NCBI GenBank assembly: GCA_012295225.1 | Contig: WMKK01000015.1 | Coordinates: 432,341-496,340, forward strand | Direction of reading: 5' to 3' | Source of the DNA: Ostreococcus mediterraneus | Lineage: Eukaryota; Chlorophyta; Mamiellophyceae; Mamiellales; Bathycoccaceae | DNA: 64,000 nucleotides | Shown: positions 9,956 to 18,537 of the stretch, piece by piece | Position numbering within the stretch: position 1 is the stretch's first letter | How the letters are laid out: each line of letters opens with the position of its first letter | Made by a program: the position numbers and the translations under genes | Notes under the pieces: generated by a model | The model's input: the letters and a program-made list of their open reading frames with translations, nothing else | Told to the model about the DNA's origin: nothing | The model's database searches: none

Positions 9956-10047
9956 GAATACCGGTAGCCAATTCAAAAAATCAAATCAATGTTTATTAGA
10001 AACATAGGCAATACTAGCGCGATGCAATTCTACCGCGACGCATTCTC

Positions 10048-11616
10048 CTACGGGCATTCCACAACCTTGAGCACGGCTTCACCCATGACGCGGTGAACGC
10101 CGACGATGAGATCACCAGACTTGACCAAGCCGAGGGCGTCGCGGGCGTACGCGATGGCGTTGCGCATGACTTCTTGCGGGTGGCCAGTATCGCCCTTCCA
10201 CTCAGCAGGTTCGATGACGGGGATGATGCCACGAGAGATGAGCGACCGGCGAGCGGTCGAACCGGGGTCGTGGTCACCTTCGATGCACACGGACAAGATC
10301 GGCGCCGCCGGACGGTACTTGGAAATCATTTGCGCGGTGTGGCCGGTGCGGGACAAAGAAACAATCAGTCTCGCGTCAACCTTTTGCGCGGTACGCACGG
10401 CGGAGGACGCCAAAGATTCAATGACGCCCATAGGAATCGATTGCTGCTCGAGAACTTGGTGATACACGGCAACATTGTCCACGTACGCTTCAGCTTCGCG
10501 GCAGATGGACGCCATGATTTTCACGGCGTCGAGCGCGTAGTTACCCGCGGCGGTTTCACCAGAGAGCATGACGGCATCGGTGCCGTCGAGAATGGCGTTG
10601 GCGACATCAGTGGCTTCCGCGCGCGTCGGGCGCGGGGCACCAGTCATAGATTCCAACATTTGCGTCGCGGTGACCACGGGCTTACCCGCGTAGTTGCAAC
10701 GCTTAATCATGCGCTTTTGCGCCAAGAAGATTTGCTCCATGCGAATCTCCATACCGAGATCACCACGCGCAACCATGACGGCGTCAGACTTCNCAACNAT
10801 GTCNTNNAANTTGTCCAANCCTTCCATGTTTTCAACCTTGGAAACGATGGATACCTTGGATGCGAAATCGCCCAAGACGGAGCGAATGTAATCCACGTCT
10901 GAACCCTTGCGCACAAAGGACGCGGCGATGTAATCCACCTCGTTCTTCACACCCCAGTCAATCAAGTCGTGACGATCCTTTTCGGTAATCGTCGGCAAGT
11001 TNACGACGACACCCGGCAAGTTCATGTTCTTACGTTCGCCGAGCTTGGCGCTGTTCTCGCACGTCACCTTGACCTCGCCCTTTTCGACGTCGCAAGAGAT
11101 AACCTTGAACGTAATCGAACCGTCAGCGCACAAAATCTTCGACCCAGGCGCGACATCCTTGGCAAGATCAGGGTAAGACACCGCAATCTTCGTCGCATCA
11201 CCCGCAAAGTCGTAATCCGTGGTCAAAATGATTTCAGAACCACATTCGAGCATCACCGGCCCGCCGCCGGCGAGCATCCCGGTGCGAATCTCCGGCCCCT
11301 TCGTGTCGAGCAAAACCCCACACGCAATCCCAGTATTCGCCGACGCAATTCTCAAATTATCCAACGTCTCTTGATGATACTCATGCGAGCCGTGGCTAAA
11401 GTTAAACCGCGCGATGGACATCCCAGCCTTGAGCAAGCTCTCCAACACGTCCACCGTACGCGACACCGGTCCGAGCGTGCATATAATCTTAGACTTGAAC
11501 AACCCACCGTCCGTCACGGCGCCGTTCTCCAAAATCCCCCCCGTGGTGCCATCCCTCCCGACCGCTTCCTTGGTCAAATCCACGTACGACCCGTGTTTCG
11601 CGCGAGATAACCCCAT
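10048..11616 (-). CDS. Pyruvate kinase (cytosolic type)
   Basis: The 522-aa protein has the usual length for a single-chain pyruvate kinase, which makes pyruvate and ATP from phosphoenolpyruvate in glycolysis. Motifs in order are [38 protein letters not shown], the K-region around [21 protein letters not shown], and the signature [25 protein letters not shown] with [16 protein letters not shown]. There is no obvious transit peptide. N calls at 10793, 10798, 10804-10810, 10819 and 11002 leave several residues undetermined just before the [11 protein letters not shown] motif and near the LPTITEKD motif; these are assembly gaps, not mutations. It is tail-to-tail with the unknown gene ending at 9955. 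Confidence 0.96.
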   Translation of the reverse strand: MGLSRAKHGSYVDLTKEAVGRDGTTGGILENGAVTDGGLFKSKIICTLGPVSRTVDVLESLLKAGMSIARFNFSHGSHEYHQETLDNLRIASANTGIACGVLLDTKGPEIRTGMLAGGGPVMLECGSEIILTTDYDFAGDATKIAVSYPDLAKDVAPGSKILCADGSITFKVISCDVEKGEVKVTCENSAKLGERKNMNLPGVVXNLPTITEKDRHDLIDWGVKNEVDYIAASFVRKGSDVDYIRSVLGDFASKVSIVSKVENMEXLDXXXDXVXKSDAVMVARGDLGMEIRMEQIFLAQKRMIKRCNYAGKPVVTATQMLESMTGAPRPTRAEATDVANAILDGTDAVMLSGETAAGNYALDAVKIMASICREAEAYVDNVAVYHQVLEQQSIPMGVIESLASSAVRTAQKVDARLIVSLSRTGHTAQMISKYRPAAPILSVCIEGDHDPGSTARRSLISRGIIPVIEPAEWKGDTGHPQEVMRNAIAYARDALGLVKSGDLIVGVHRVMGEAVLKVVECP

Positions 11617-12863
11617 GCGTGCGCGTCAAACCTCGTCAGCGAAAGAAAAACCGGGTCTCCCGCGCTCGCTCTGGCGCGCTAGCCCTACCCGCGCGTCTCT
11701 GATCTTTGGCGACGTCAGTCGCGCGTACGACGCGCGGCGCACCGGTACGCGTCGCGTCGCGTCGTCTCGCGTCGTCGTCTCGCGTCGTCGTCGTCTCGCG
11801 TCGTCGCGTCGTCGCGTATCGAAGACGTACCGTCGCGTACCGTCGCGTACCGCGGCGTGGCGTTGTGTGGTCGGCGGCGCCCGCGACACCCGCGACGTCC
11901 ATCGATCGTCGATCGTCGATCGTCGTCCGTCCGTCGGTCGGTCGTCGTCGGTCGGGGGGATCGCGAGCCCGACCCCATCGCGCGCGCGCGGGGTCGCGAC
12001 CGGCGACCGGCGACCGGCGACCGGCGACCGACGACCGACCGACGGACGGATATTCCGTCGTCTCGCGCGCGCGCGCGCGGATGAGCGCGTCGTGCCTACG
12101 CGCGATGGATACCAGGGTGTAATATATACAGAGCGAAAAAGTGACATCAGATTAAAAATAAAAAGAAGCGAGGCCTAATAAGTAGGGTTTCACCACGTCC
12201 AGATGGCGTTCGAGCGTTCAGGTTCGCGCGGTCGAGCGCGGTCGAGCGCGGTCGAGCGGTCGAGCGACCGCCGACGCTTTCGACGTCGGTGCGGTCGCGA
12301 TCGTCGATCGCGATCGTCGGTCGCGATCGTCGGTCGCGATCGCGCGCCAAGGCCACGGTGTGTCGCGAATGTACGCCCCGTGTACCGTCCGTGAACGCGT
12401 CTCAAGTGATGTACAATACACGTTGATAGAATTACATAGTATACTGTATATAAGACTGTATCTCTCTGAACCATCATCTTTTGATAGACGTATAGGTTAA
12501 CAAAGTACGTATGGGCGCGCGATCGCGCGATCGCGGGCTTTGGCATAGGGGTGGTATGGGACGTACGCGAGGAAGGGATGTATGTGTGGTGTACGATGGA
12601 GGGTTTAGGAGATGTATATGTATGTGTATGTATACCGTGATGGGGTTTGTTTTTGCGCGCGCGCGCGCGCGGCACCGCGGCGCCGCGGCGCGCGACGACG
12701 ATCGGGCGCTCCGCAGTCGTTCGCGCGACCATCGCTCGGGGGGAGATCGCTCGCGCGCGGGCGCGCGTGGTAGCCTTCGCGTCGCGCGTTCGCGCGTCGG
12801 TGTTTCGGGCGTCTGGTGTCGGGCGTCTGGTGTCGGCACGCGCGGTGTCGGGACACGGCGGCG
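11617..12863. repeat. Low-complexity intergenic region with short tandem repeats
   Basis: No gene is supported. The sequence is made of short tandem words: GTCTCGCGTCGTC-type repeats (11745-11820), CGTCGCGTAC repeats (about 11827-11852), CGATCGTCGATCGTCG (about 11903-11925), GACCGGC repeats (11998-12030), GCGGTCGAGC repeats (12226-12266) and GATCGTCGGTCGC repeats (12298-12340). An AT-richer patch at 12400-12520 may hold promoter elements. Both strands are open for long stretches, an effect of TCG/CGA repetition. It separates pyruvate kinase and the GST-like gene, which are transcribed away from each other. Confidence 0.6.
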
Positions 12864-13865
12864 ATGACGACGGGGGCGACGGCGCGCGTCGCGCGCGCGG
12901 GATTGGCGTCGACGACGAACGCGCGTGGTGTGCGTCGCGTGCGTGGTGTGCGCGTCGTGGTGAAGGCGTCGTTCGGGGCGGCGCATGAGGGCGTCGTGGC
13001 GCCGGGCGACGTGCACGGGTCGAGTTTAGCATCCATGGGGTTCGCGCCGCGGCGGACGCGCGCGGGCGCGGACGCGGCGTCGTCGTCCAAGTCCACCGTA
13101 GTGGATGAGAGTGTGGTGATGTTTCGGACATCGGCGACGTGTCCGTTTGCGCATCGGTGCTGGCTCGCGCTCGAGGAGCTCGACGTGCGTCCGCGCGAGG
13201 TGATCATGGAAAACTTGGAGGATAAATCTGAGGCGTTCAAGGCGGAGTACGCGCGCGCGGCGGTGGACGCCGAGGGTAACCCGTCGGTGCCGGTTTTAAC
13301 GCATCGCGGGGCGACGATGGTGGAGAGCGCGTTGGTGCTGCGTTACCTCGCGGAGACGTTTGACGGCGCTGGGGCGTCGGCAGCGAGCGCGTCGTTGCTC
13401 CCAAAAGACACCGTAAAGGGATATTACGGACAGTTGTTCGCCGATACGTTTCAAACGTGCGTGCCGCTGTACTTTAAAATGTTGCGCGCGACGAACCAGG
13501 ATGAGCTCGACGCCGCGACAAAGGAATTTATCGGTGGGTTGCAAAAGGCAAACCGGTGCCTGGAATTGGGCGCCAACGCGCGCGCCGGAGGCGCGTACGC
13601 GTGCGGCGAGCAGTTTACGATTTGGGACATCATGCCCATGACGTTCGTGCCTCGTTTTGAAATCGTCTTGGCGCACTATCGCGGGTTCAACTTGCGCGTG
13701 GCGCTCAAAGAAAACAGGTGCGACGCGCTCGAAGCGTGGATCGCCGCCGTCGGCTCCCGCCCGAGCCTCGTGAGCACGTTGAAACAGATTGAGGAGATTC
13801 GTGGCATCACCGTGCAGCAAGCGTTTATCGATCACTTTGCAAAGTTTGTGTCGTGGCGCGCGTGA
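12864..13865 (+). CDS. Glutathione S-transferase-like protein (omega/DHAR/CLIC-like), plastid-targeted
   Basis: The protein is 333 aa from ATG 12864 (the upstream in-frame codon at 12816 is GTG). Residues 1-80 are Ala/Arg/Thr-rich and look like a transit peptide. A thioredoxin-fold domain follows: VVMFRTSATCPFAHRCWLALEE with the redox Cys at about residue 93 in a CPFAHR context (the omega-class single-cysteine type), then NPSVPVLTHRGATMVESALVLRYLAE, the cis-Pro and E-S glutathione-binding signature. The C-terminal all-helical domain includes the ACGEQFTIWDIMPMTFVPRF region, which matches the GST N-capping box area. Likely role is glutathione-dependent reduction of thiols or dehydroascorbate; the exact class is an inference. 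Confidence 0.82.
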   Translation: MTTGATARVARAGLASTTNARGVRRVRGVRVVVKASFGAAHEGVVAPGDVHGSSLASMGFAPRRTRAGADAASSSKSTVVDESVVMFRTSATCPFAHRCWLALEELDVRPREVIMENLEDKSEAFKAEYARAAVDAEGNPSVPVLTHRGATMVESALVLRYLAETFDGAGASAASASLLPKDTVKGYYGQLFADTFQTCVPLYFKMLRATNQDELDAATKEFIGGLQKANRCLELGANARAGGAYACGEQFTIWDIMPMTFVPRFEIVLAHYRGFNLRVALKENRCDALEAWIAAVGSRPSLVSTLKQIEEIRGITVQQAFIDHFAKFVSWRA

Positions 13866-13970
13866 GGTCGATACGCCGCCGTAGGCGTCGCAATTTTTAA
13901 TAATACTCAACTGCGTGTATATATGCACATCCACGGGTGTGGGCTAACTAGGTGTCGGTGGTCTAGTAAA

Positions 13971-16331
13971 CTAGTAAAACTTCGTCGTCATCGAACGAAC
14001 AATGGTGGGAGGCTGGTCACCGCGCGCGCGACGCCCAGCACCCGTAGACGGTGCTTCGGGTTGGTCGAGCTGTCGACGCGCGTGCGGCATCATCGACTGC
14101 GTTCGCGTCGGCACCGGCACGGCTTTCACGGGACGCGGTGGGGACGAAAGGTGCGAAGGCGGCGGTTGACGCGTCTCCGTTACCATCCGCCTCGACGACG
14201 AATCGTTGTCGTTATCGTCGTCGACCGATACCATCTTATCATCGGCGCCGACGTCCAACGCTTGCCTCTTCGACGCCATCGTGGCTTTGTCGTCGCTGTC
14301 CTCTAGTCGCGATGGCGACGACGGTGGCGTCCATTCGCGCGTACGAATCGCTGAAAGCGTTCGATTAACCAACATGCCGTCTGAAATCGCATCCACGACG
14401 ACTGGAGTGTTTATCCCAGACGTAGCCGCCGACGCAGGCGCCGTCGCCGGCGTGTTTGAGCGATAGGTGTTCGGGTTACTATTGCTCGCCGAAACCCACG
14501 CATCGCGCTCGCCGACATCAGCGCCTTGATCCTTTTTCAGCATAGACATGAACGCCGCGGCAACGCCGCCGGGCTTGGCCGACTCGCCGCGCTTATCCTT
14601 GGAATGTCTAATCGTCGTCGCTCGTAAAAAGTTTAAGAATGCATTTTCATCATTGTCGCTCTCGCCGTGACCATCCCCTGAACTTGACGCTTGTGCGTTG
14701 CCGCCACCTTCATTCTTCTTTTTTGCCACGAGCGCGACGACGCCGTAAAAGACGGCGAAAAACGCAAGCGCACCGATTGGGCCGATATAATAAATTGAAA
14801 ACATGTCGGAAAACCGACTGCGATGGCCAACTGAGAATGCATCATTAGACGCTTGCTGCTGTTGCTCGCGGACGAGCTCAATCGCTGCTTCGGTCACGCG
14901 TTCAACGGTGTCCTCCTTTGAGCGCGCCGATTGCAAGTCGCTCATAGCGAATGGTTTCCACGCTTGCGTTTCGCGCTTCAACTTGGGCAAATGCACCGGG
15001 AATCGCGACAAAAAGCTCACTGATAACGTTTCTTTCTCAACATCTTCGTTCGCCTTGATGTTTTCCTCCGTGAGCACGCGCGCATCAGCGGGTTTCCAAC
15101 CCATTTGTGCGGTTGATTTCTTCGTACCAGCTTTAAACTCAGCGCGCTCGTACATGTTCACGTCATTGGTGGTGTCAATCTTCTTCTTGTACGACACGTA
15201 GGATGAGGACAACGCGGCGGTGATTTCATCCTCCTTCTCGGCTTGTGCCTCCGCCTCGGTCTGCGCTTGCGTCGTGACTACTACGTTAGGCGTAGACTCG
15301 TCAGCGTACTCGTTTTCTTCGATCACTTGGCCGGCAACGGCAATGGTCGTCTCATTAGCGTTCGTCGTGACGTCCACCGTTTCCATCGGCGCTTCAGTCA
15401 GCGTTTCAGTTGCGGTTTCAGTTGCGGTTTCAGTTGCGGTTTCAGTCGCCTCTTCTACAGACGTCGTCGTCGTCGTCGACGTCGACGACGACGACGACGA
15501 CGCACTTGACTCCTCAGTCGACGGAATCGCGTCTACCCACGCACTTTGCGACGCAGGTTTCGGCGTCAGTGGCGGTTTCGGCAACGGAACTACCGATGGA
15601 AACGTCGTCGTAGGCGCGGCGTCGGTTTCCATCGTTTGACTCGACGACATCAATTGAAACTGCTCCGGGTTCATCGTCACCATCGCACCCGCGGTGATAT
15701 CATCGCTCGCGCTGGCAATACCTTGTACTATTTCATGCGTTTCCGACGCTGCCGACGCCGCAACATCCTCCTCTGCGTCACCGAGCGACGACGCCTTGTC
15801 CGCGTCGGGGACGACGAACCCCGTCGCTTTGAGCTCGCGCTCATTCGCCGTCGTCGCGTCATACGCAGGAAGTGAGAAATCTAGACGCGACGACGATTCA
15901 TCATCATCTTTATCATCATCACGCCATCGCCTATGCCTCGCCCCGAGCGACGCCATCGCACCCGTCCTCGTCGCCGTCGACGCCGAATCAAACGCCGCCC
16001 CGAGCGCGACGGCGCGATACCACGCCACCTCCCCGTCAACATCCTCCGCCGCGCGCTCACGCTCACTCCACGGCACACGCATATCAACACCATCATCCAC
16101 AAACGGAATCGACCGTATAATCTCCTCCCGTCCACGATCTCCTCGCGCGCGCGTGCTCGCCCCCGCGAACGCCCGCGACGTCCACCCTCGCGCCTCCCCG
16201 TCCCGCGCGTACCCCACCGTCGCCGCACACGCCCCCGTCACCACCAGCGCCGCGCACACAACCGCCGACGTACTCACGCCCGTCGTCCCCATCGATCGCG
16301 CACCGCGCACCGCATCGCGTGACGCCGTCAT
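13971..16331 (-). CDS. Unrecognised large membrane protein with two hydrophobic segments
   Basis: The protein is 786 aa from ATG 16331 (the in-frame codon at 16367 is GTG). A hydrophobic segment at about residues 18-38 (AVVCAALVVTGACAATVGYA) could be a signal anchor or signal peptide. A second, IYYIGPIGALAFFAVFYGVV, sits near residues 515-538 and is followed by basic KKKN, suggesting one membrane span with the C-terminal about 250 residues cytosolic. The middle is acidic and Thr/Glu/Ser-rich, including four tandem ATET-type units encoded by a 12-bp repeat near 15405-15450. A helical region lies before the TM (about 440-500). No family is recognised. It is head-to-head with the LHC gene over about 695 bp. 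Confidence 0.65.
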   Translation of the reverse strand: MTASRDAVRGARSMGTTGVSTSAVVCAALVVTGACAATVGYARDGEARGWTSRAFAGASTRARGDRGREEIIRSIPFVDDGVDMRVPWSERERAAEDVDGEVAWYRAVALGAAFDSASTATRTGAMASLGARHRRWRDDDKDDDESSSRLDFSLPAYDATTANERELKATGFVVPDADKASSLGDAEEDVAASAASETHEIVQGIASASDDITAGAMVTMNPEQFQLMSSSQTMETDAAPTTTFPSVVPLPKPPLTPKPASQSAWVDAIPSTEESSASSSSSSTSTTTTTSVEEATETATETATETATETLTEAPMETVDVTTNANETTIAVAGQVIEENEYADESTPNVVVTTQAQTEAEAQAEKEDEITAALSSSYVSYKKKIDTTNDVNMYERAEFKAGTKKSTAQMGWKPADARVLTEENIKANEDVEKETLSVSFLSRFPVHLPKLKRETQAWKPFAMSDLQSARSKEDTVERVTEAAIELVREQQQQASNDAFSVGHRSRFSDMFSIYYIGPIGALAFFAVFYGVVALVAKKKNEGGGNAQASSSGDGHGESDNDENAFLNFLRATTIRHSKDKRGESAKPGGVAAAFMSMLKKDQGADVGERDAWVSASNSNPNTYRSNTPATAPASAATSGINTPVVVDAISDGMLVNRTLSAIRTREWTPPSSPSRLEDSDDKATMASKRQALDVGADDKMVSVDDDNDNDSSSRRMVTETRQPPPSHLSSPPRPVKAVPVPTRTQSMMPHARRQLDQPEAPSTGAGRRARGDQPPTIVRSMTTKFY

Positions 16332-16779
16332 CGACGATCGATCCACGCGTCGTCGCGCGCTCAACACCCAAAATCACTCAAATCCACCGAGATTCTCTCC
16401 GCGAGGCACGACGGCGATCCGCGCTGCGCCGCGGTGACGTCGCGGCGCGCTGTGCCGCGATGCCTACTTCGCCCGCCTCGACGAGCGGTGACGGTCGGTG
16501 ACGACGGACGGTCGTCGTCGACGTCGCGATCTGTCGCCCGCGCGTCGTCATCGCGTCGCGTCGTCGCGCGGTGTCATCGCGCCGTACCGTATACCATACG
16601 TGTCAGACCATGCTAACACGTATTACGCCTTCTATTCCTATACTATATGAACATCGTAGTATACTATAGTTATACCTAAGTATCTATATATAGCTATATT
16701 GCGCTCTCTAGACATACACGGTACCATCACGCGTAGAAAACGCATACCCGGGTACGTCACACACAAGAACACCTCGTGA

Positions 16780-16818
16780 GGCTGAAAAAGAGATTTCTAA
16801 GCAATCTCTTTTTCAGCC
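16780..16818. repeat. Perfect inverted repeat: 16-bp arms, 7-bp loop
   Basis: GGCTGAAAAAGAGATT at 16780-16795 is mirrored exactly by its reverse complement at 16803-16818, with TCTAAGC between. The same arm starts the left end of the 2.8-kb candidate transposon at 21624 and, with one change in the first 15 bases, its right end at 24394. This suggests a minimal TIR-to-TIR remnant of that family rather than a transcription terminator. It lies 207 bp upstream of the LHC start codon. Confidence 0.85.
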
Positions 16819-16875
16819 CAAGGCTGTGTGCGCGCATCGGTGAGTTGCCCCCTATGGGTATTTAGTATTTAGTTC

Positions 16876-16915
16876 ACTCGTGCACATACAGGCGCGACTC
16901 GTGCACATACAGGCG
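16876..16915. repeat. Two tandem copies of a 21-bp unit upstream of the LHC gene
   Basis: ACTCGTGCACATACAGGCG occurs at 16876-16894 and again at 16897-16915, a 21-bp period of about two helical turns. Each copy contains the palindrome GTGCAC. Position about 110-150 bp before the LHC ATG suggests a duplicated regulatory site, but no factor can be named. Confidence 0.7.
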
Positions 16916-17025
16916 ATTTTCGTTCGTAATAAGGGGCGCGCGCGTTCACATCAGACCACGCTCCTCGTGCGTGCGAATCATCCGCCCGCGCGCGCGGCAT
17001 TCTCGCACACTCGCGCGTGGCCACG

Positions 17026-18154
17026 ATGTCCGCGCTCCTCGCGTCCTCCTTCGTCTCCCGCGTCGCCGCCTTCAAGGCGACGAAGATCCAAGTACGTATG
17101 TGTGTGTGATTCGTGTGTGATTCGTGCGATTCGTGCGTCGCGTCGCGCGCTGTGGGTGGAATGATGGAACGATGGCGCGCGCGGATGTGGGAACGACCGC
17201 GCGCGCGCGCGCTCGGGCGACCGCGACGACGACGACGCACGCGACGACGAGGAGGAGGAGGCGGCGATGATGATGATGGATATATATACACGCATATATA
17301 TTCCATCGCGTCGCGTCCATCGCGCATGGCGTGCGTCGTCGCCAGGGCAACCACCATCGGCGAGCGTCGGATACGCCCAATCGATCGCGCGGGATGAAGC
17401 CGAGATATTTATCGCGGCTCAAACGTCGCGAATGGTTGGCGCGACGACGAGACGCGATGACGAGACTCGAGTGACTGACGAATGCGTTTGTGTGTCGTCT
17501 ACCTTTGCGTGCACACAGGCCAAGTCTGTGTCCACGACGGTCAAGGCTGACATCTACCCGGAGTTCGGCACCTACCCGGGTGGCGGCGAGTCGCCGATCA
17601 TTCCGTTTGGCGACGAAAAGAACGCCGAGCGCGAAGTGATCCATGGCCGCTGGGCGATGCTTGGCGTCACCGGCGCGTGGGCGGCTGAAAACGGCACCGG
17701 TATCCCGTGGTTCACGGCGGGTACGTTGTGCACCCCGGATGACTGCACCGCCGTCGCGGATAAGTTCCCGGGCGCCGTCGCCCCGCTCGCGCCGGAGGGC
17801 TCTGGCTACCCGTCCTTCTGGGCGGTGCTCGCCATTGAAGTCATCCTCGTCGGTGGCGCCGAAGCGTACCGTACCGGTATCTCTGACTCTCCGTTCGATG
17901 ATGGCCTCACCGTCGGTGACGTCAACCCGGGTGGACGCTTCGACCCGCTCGGCCTCGCCGAGTCTGGCGACCTCGAAGAGCTCAAGATTAAGGAATTGAA
18001 GCACTGCCGTTTGTCCATGTTCGCGTGGTTGGGCTGCATCTTCCAAGCGCTCGCCACCCAAGAAGGCCCGATCGCCAACTGGCAATCCCACGTCGCGGAC
18101 CCGGTTCACTCCAACGTCCTCACCAACGCGGCCAAGGGTTTCGGCTTCTACTAA
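17026..18154 (+). CDS. Chlorophyll a/b-binding light-harvesting protein (LHC superfamily)
   Basis: Two exons, 17026-17091 and 17519-18154, give 233 aa. The intron (17092-17518) has GTACGT, a CTGAC branch-like motif at 17474 and a CACACAG acceptor; it keeps frame between KATKIQ and AKSVSTTVKA. The first exon encodes a short plastid transit peptide (MSALLASSFVSRVAAF). Helix 1 reads EREVIHGRWAMLGVTGAWAAE and helix 3 reads LKIKELKHCRLSMFAWLG, the paired Glu/Arg chlorophyll-ligating helices; FDPLGL and EGPIANWQSHVADPVHSN are also typical. It binds chlorophyll in thylakoid antenna. The C-terminal DPVHSN-type end and WFTAG loop suggest a PSI-type Lhca, but assignment between Lhca and minor Lhcb is not secure. 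Confidence 0.9.
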
Positions 18155-18537
18155 GCGTCGCGCCAGACGCGCCGGGCGCGATGCGCGCCGTCGCTCGACG
18201 GCGCGAGGTTGGGTCGTTTCAAAAACGCACACAATCTCATGATGTCAGTGACGTGTGCGTCGCGTAAATATTATAAACCGTGATTGATGGATTGCGTTCG
18301 GTTAGTTGCTTCCTCTTAACGTGGTTTAAAAAATATCAAGCCTAGCTTTTATTTTAGTGCGTGACTTTTGTGACGCTCAAGTTGTAAATCGACGCTCGAG
18401 GCTTTACTTAAAAAATTTTCGTATATCGCGTTGATGTGCGCCCGTGTTGATCAAAATGAACCAATATGAATAGAACTATACATTTACAAAATAAATATCA
18501 CCCGGATGGGTGCTTCGCTAGTGCAGCTGTTGCCATT
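18155..18537. other. Convergent intergenic region, no gene seen
   Basis: Sequence between the LHC stop and the amylase stop. It is AT-richer than its surroundings, with T-runs near 18330-18350 and 18410-18420, and presumably holds the two 3' untranslated regions. No ORF here has coding character. Confidence 0.5.

Larger units (their letters stand above)
16332..17025. promoter_or_regulatory. Intergenic region between divergent genes; LHC upstream region
   Basis: No gene is seen. The left part (16332-16620) is TCG-rich. The middle (16620-16740) is unusually AT-rich for this window, with TATA-like words near 16685-16700. The right part holds a perfect 39-bp palindrome (16780-16818) and a tandem direct repeat (16876-16915), both listed separately. 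The region presumably contains promoters for the unknown membrane protein and the LHC gene, but no motif is specific enough to name. Confidence 0.45.

Noticed and set aside
16780-16818. Rho-independent terminator or snRNA hairpin
   Set aside because: No bacterial context and no U-tract after the stem; the arm sequence instead matches transposon ends elsewhere in the window.
17072-18232. 386-codon minus-strand frame across the LHC gene
   Set aside because: Antisense to a certain LHC gene; Arg/Ala-rich and motif-free.
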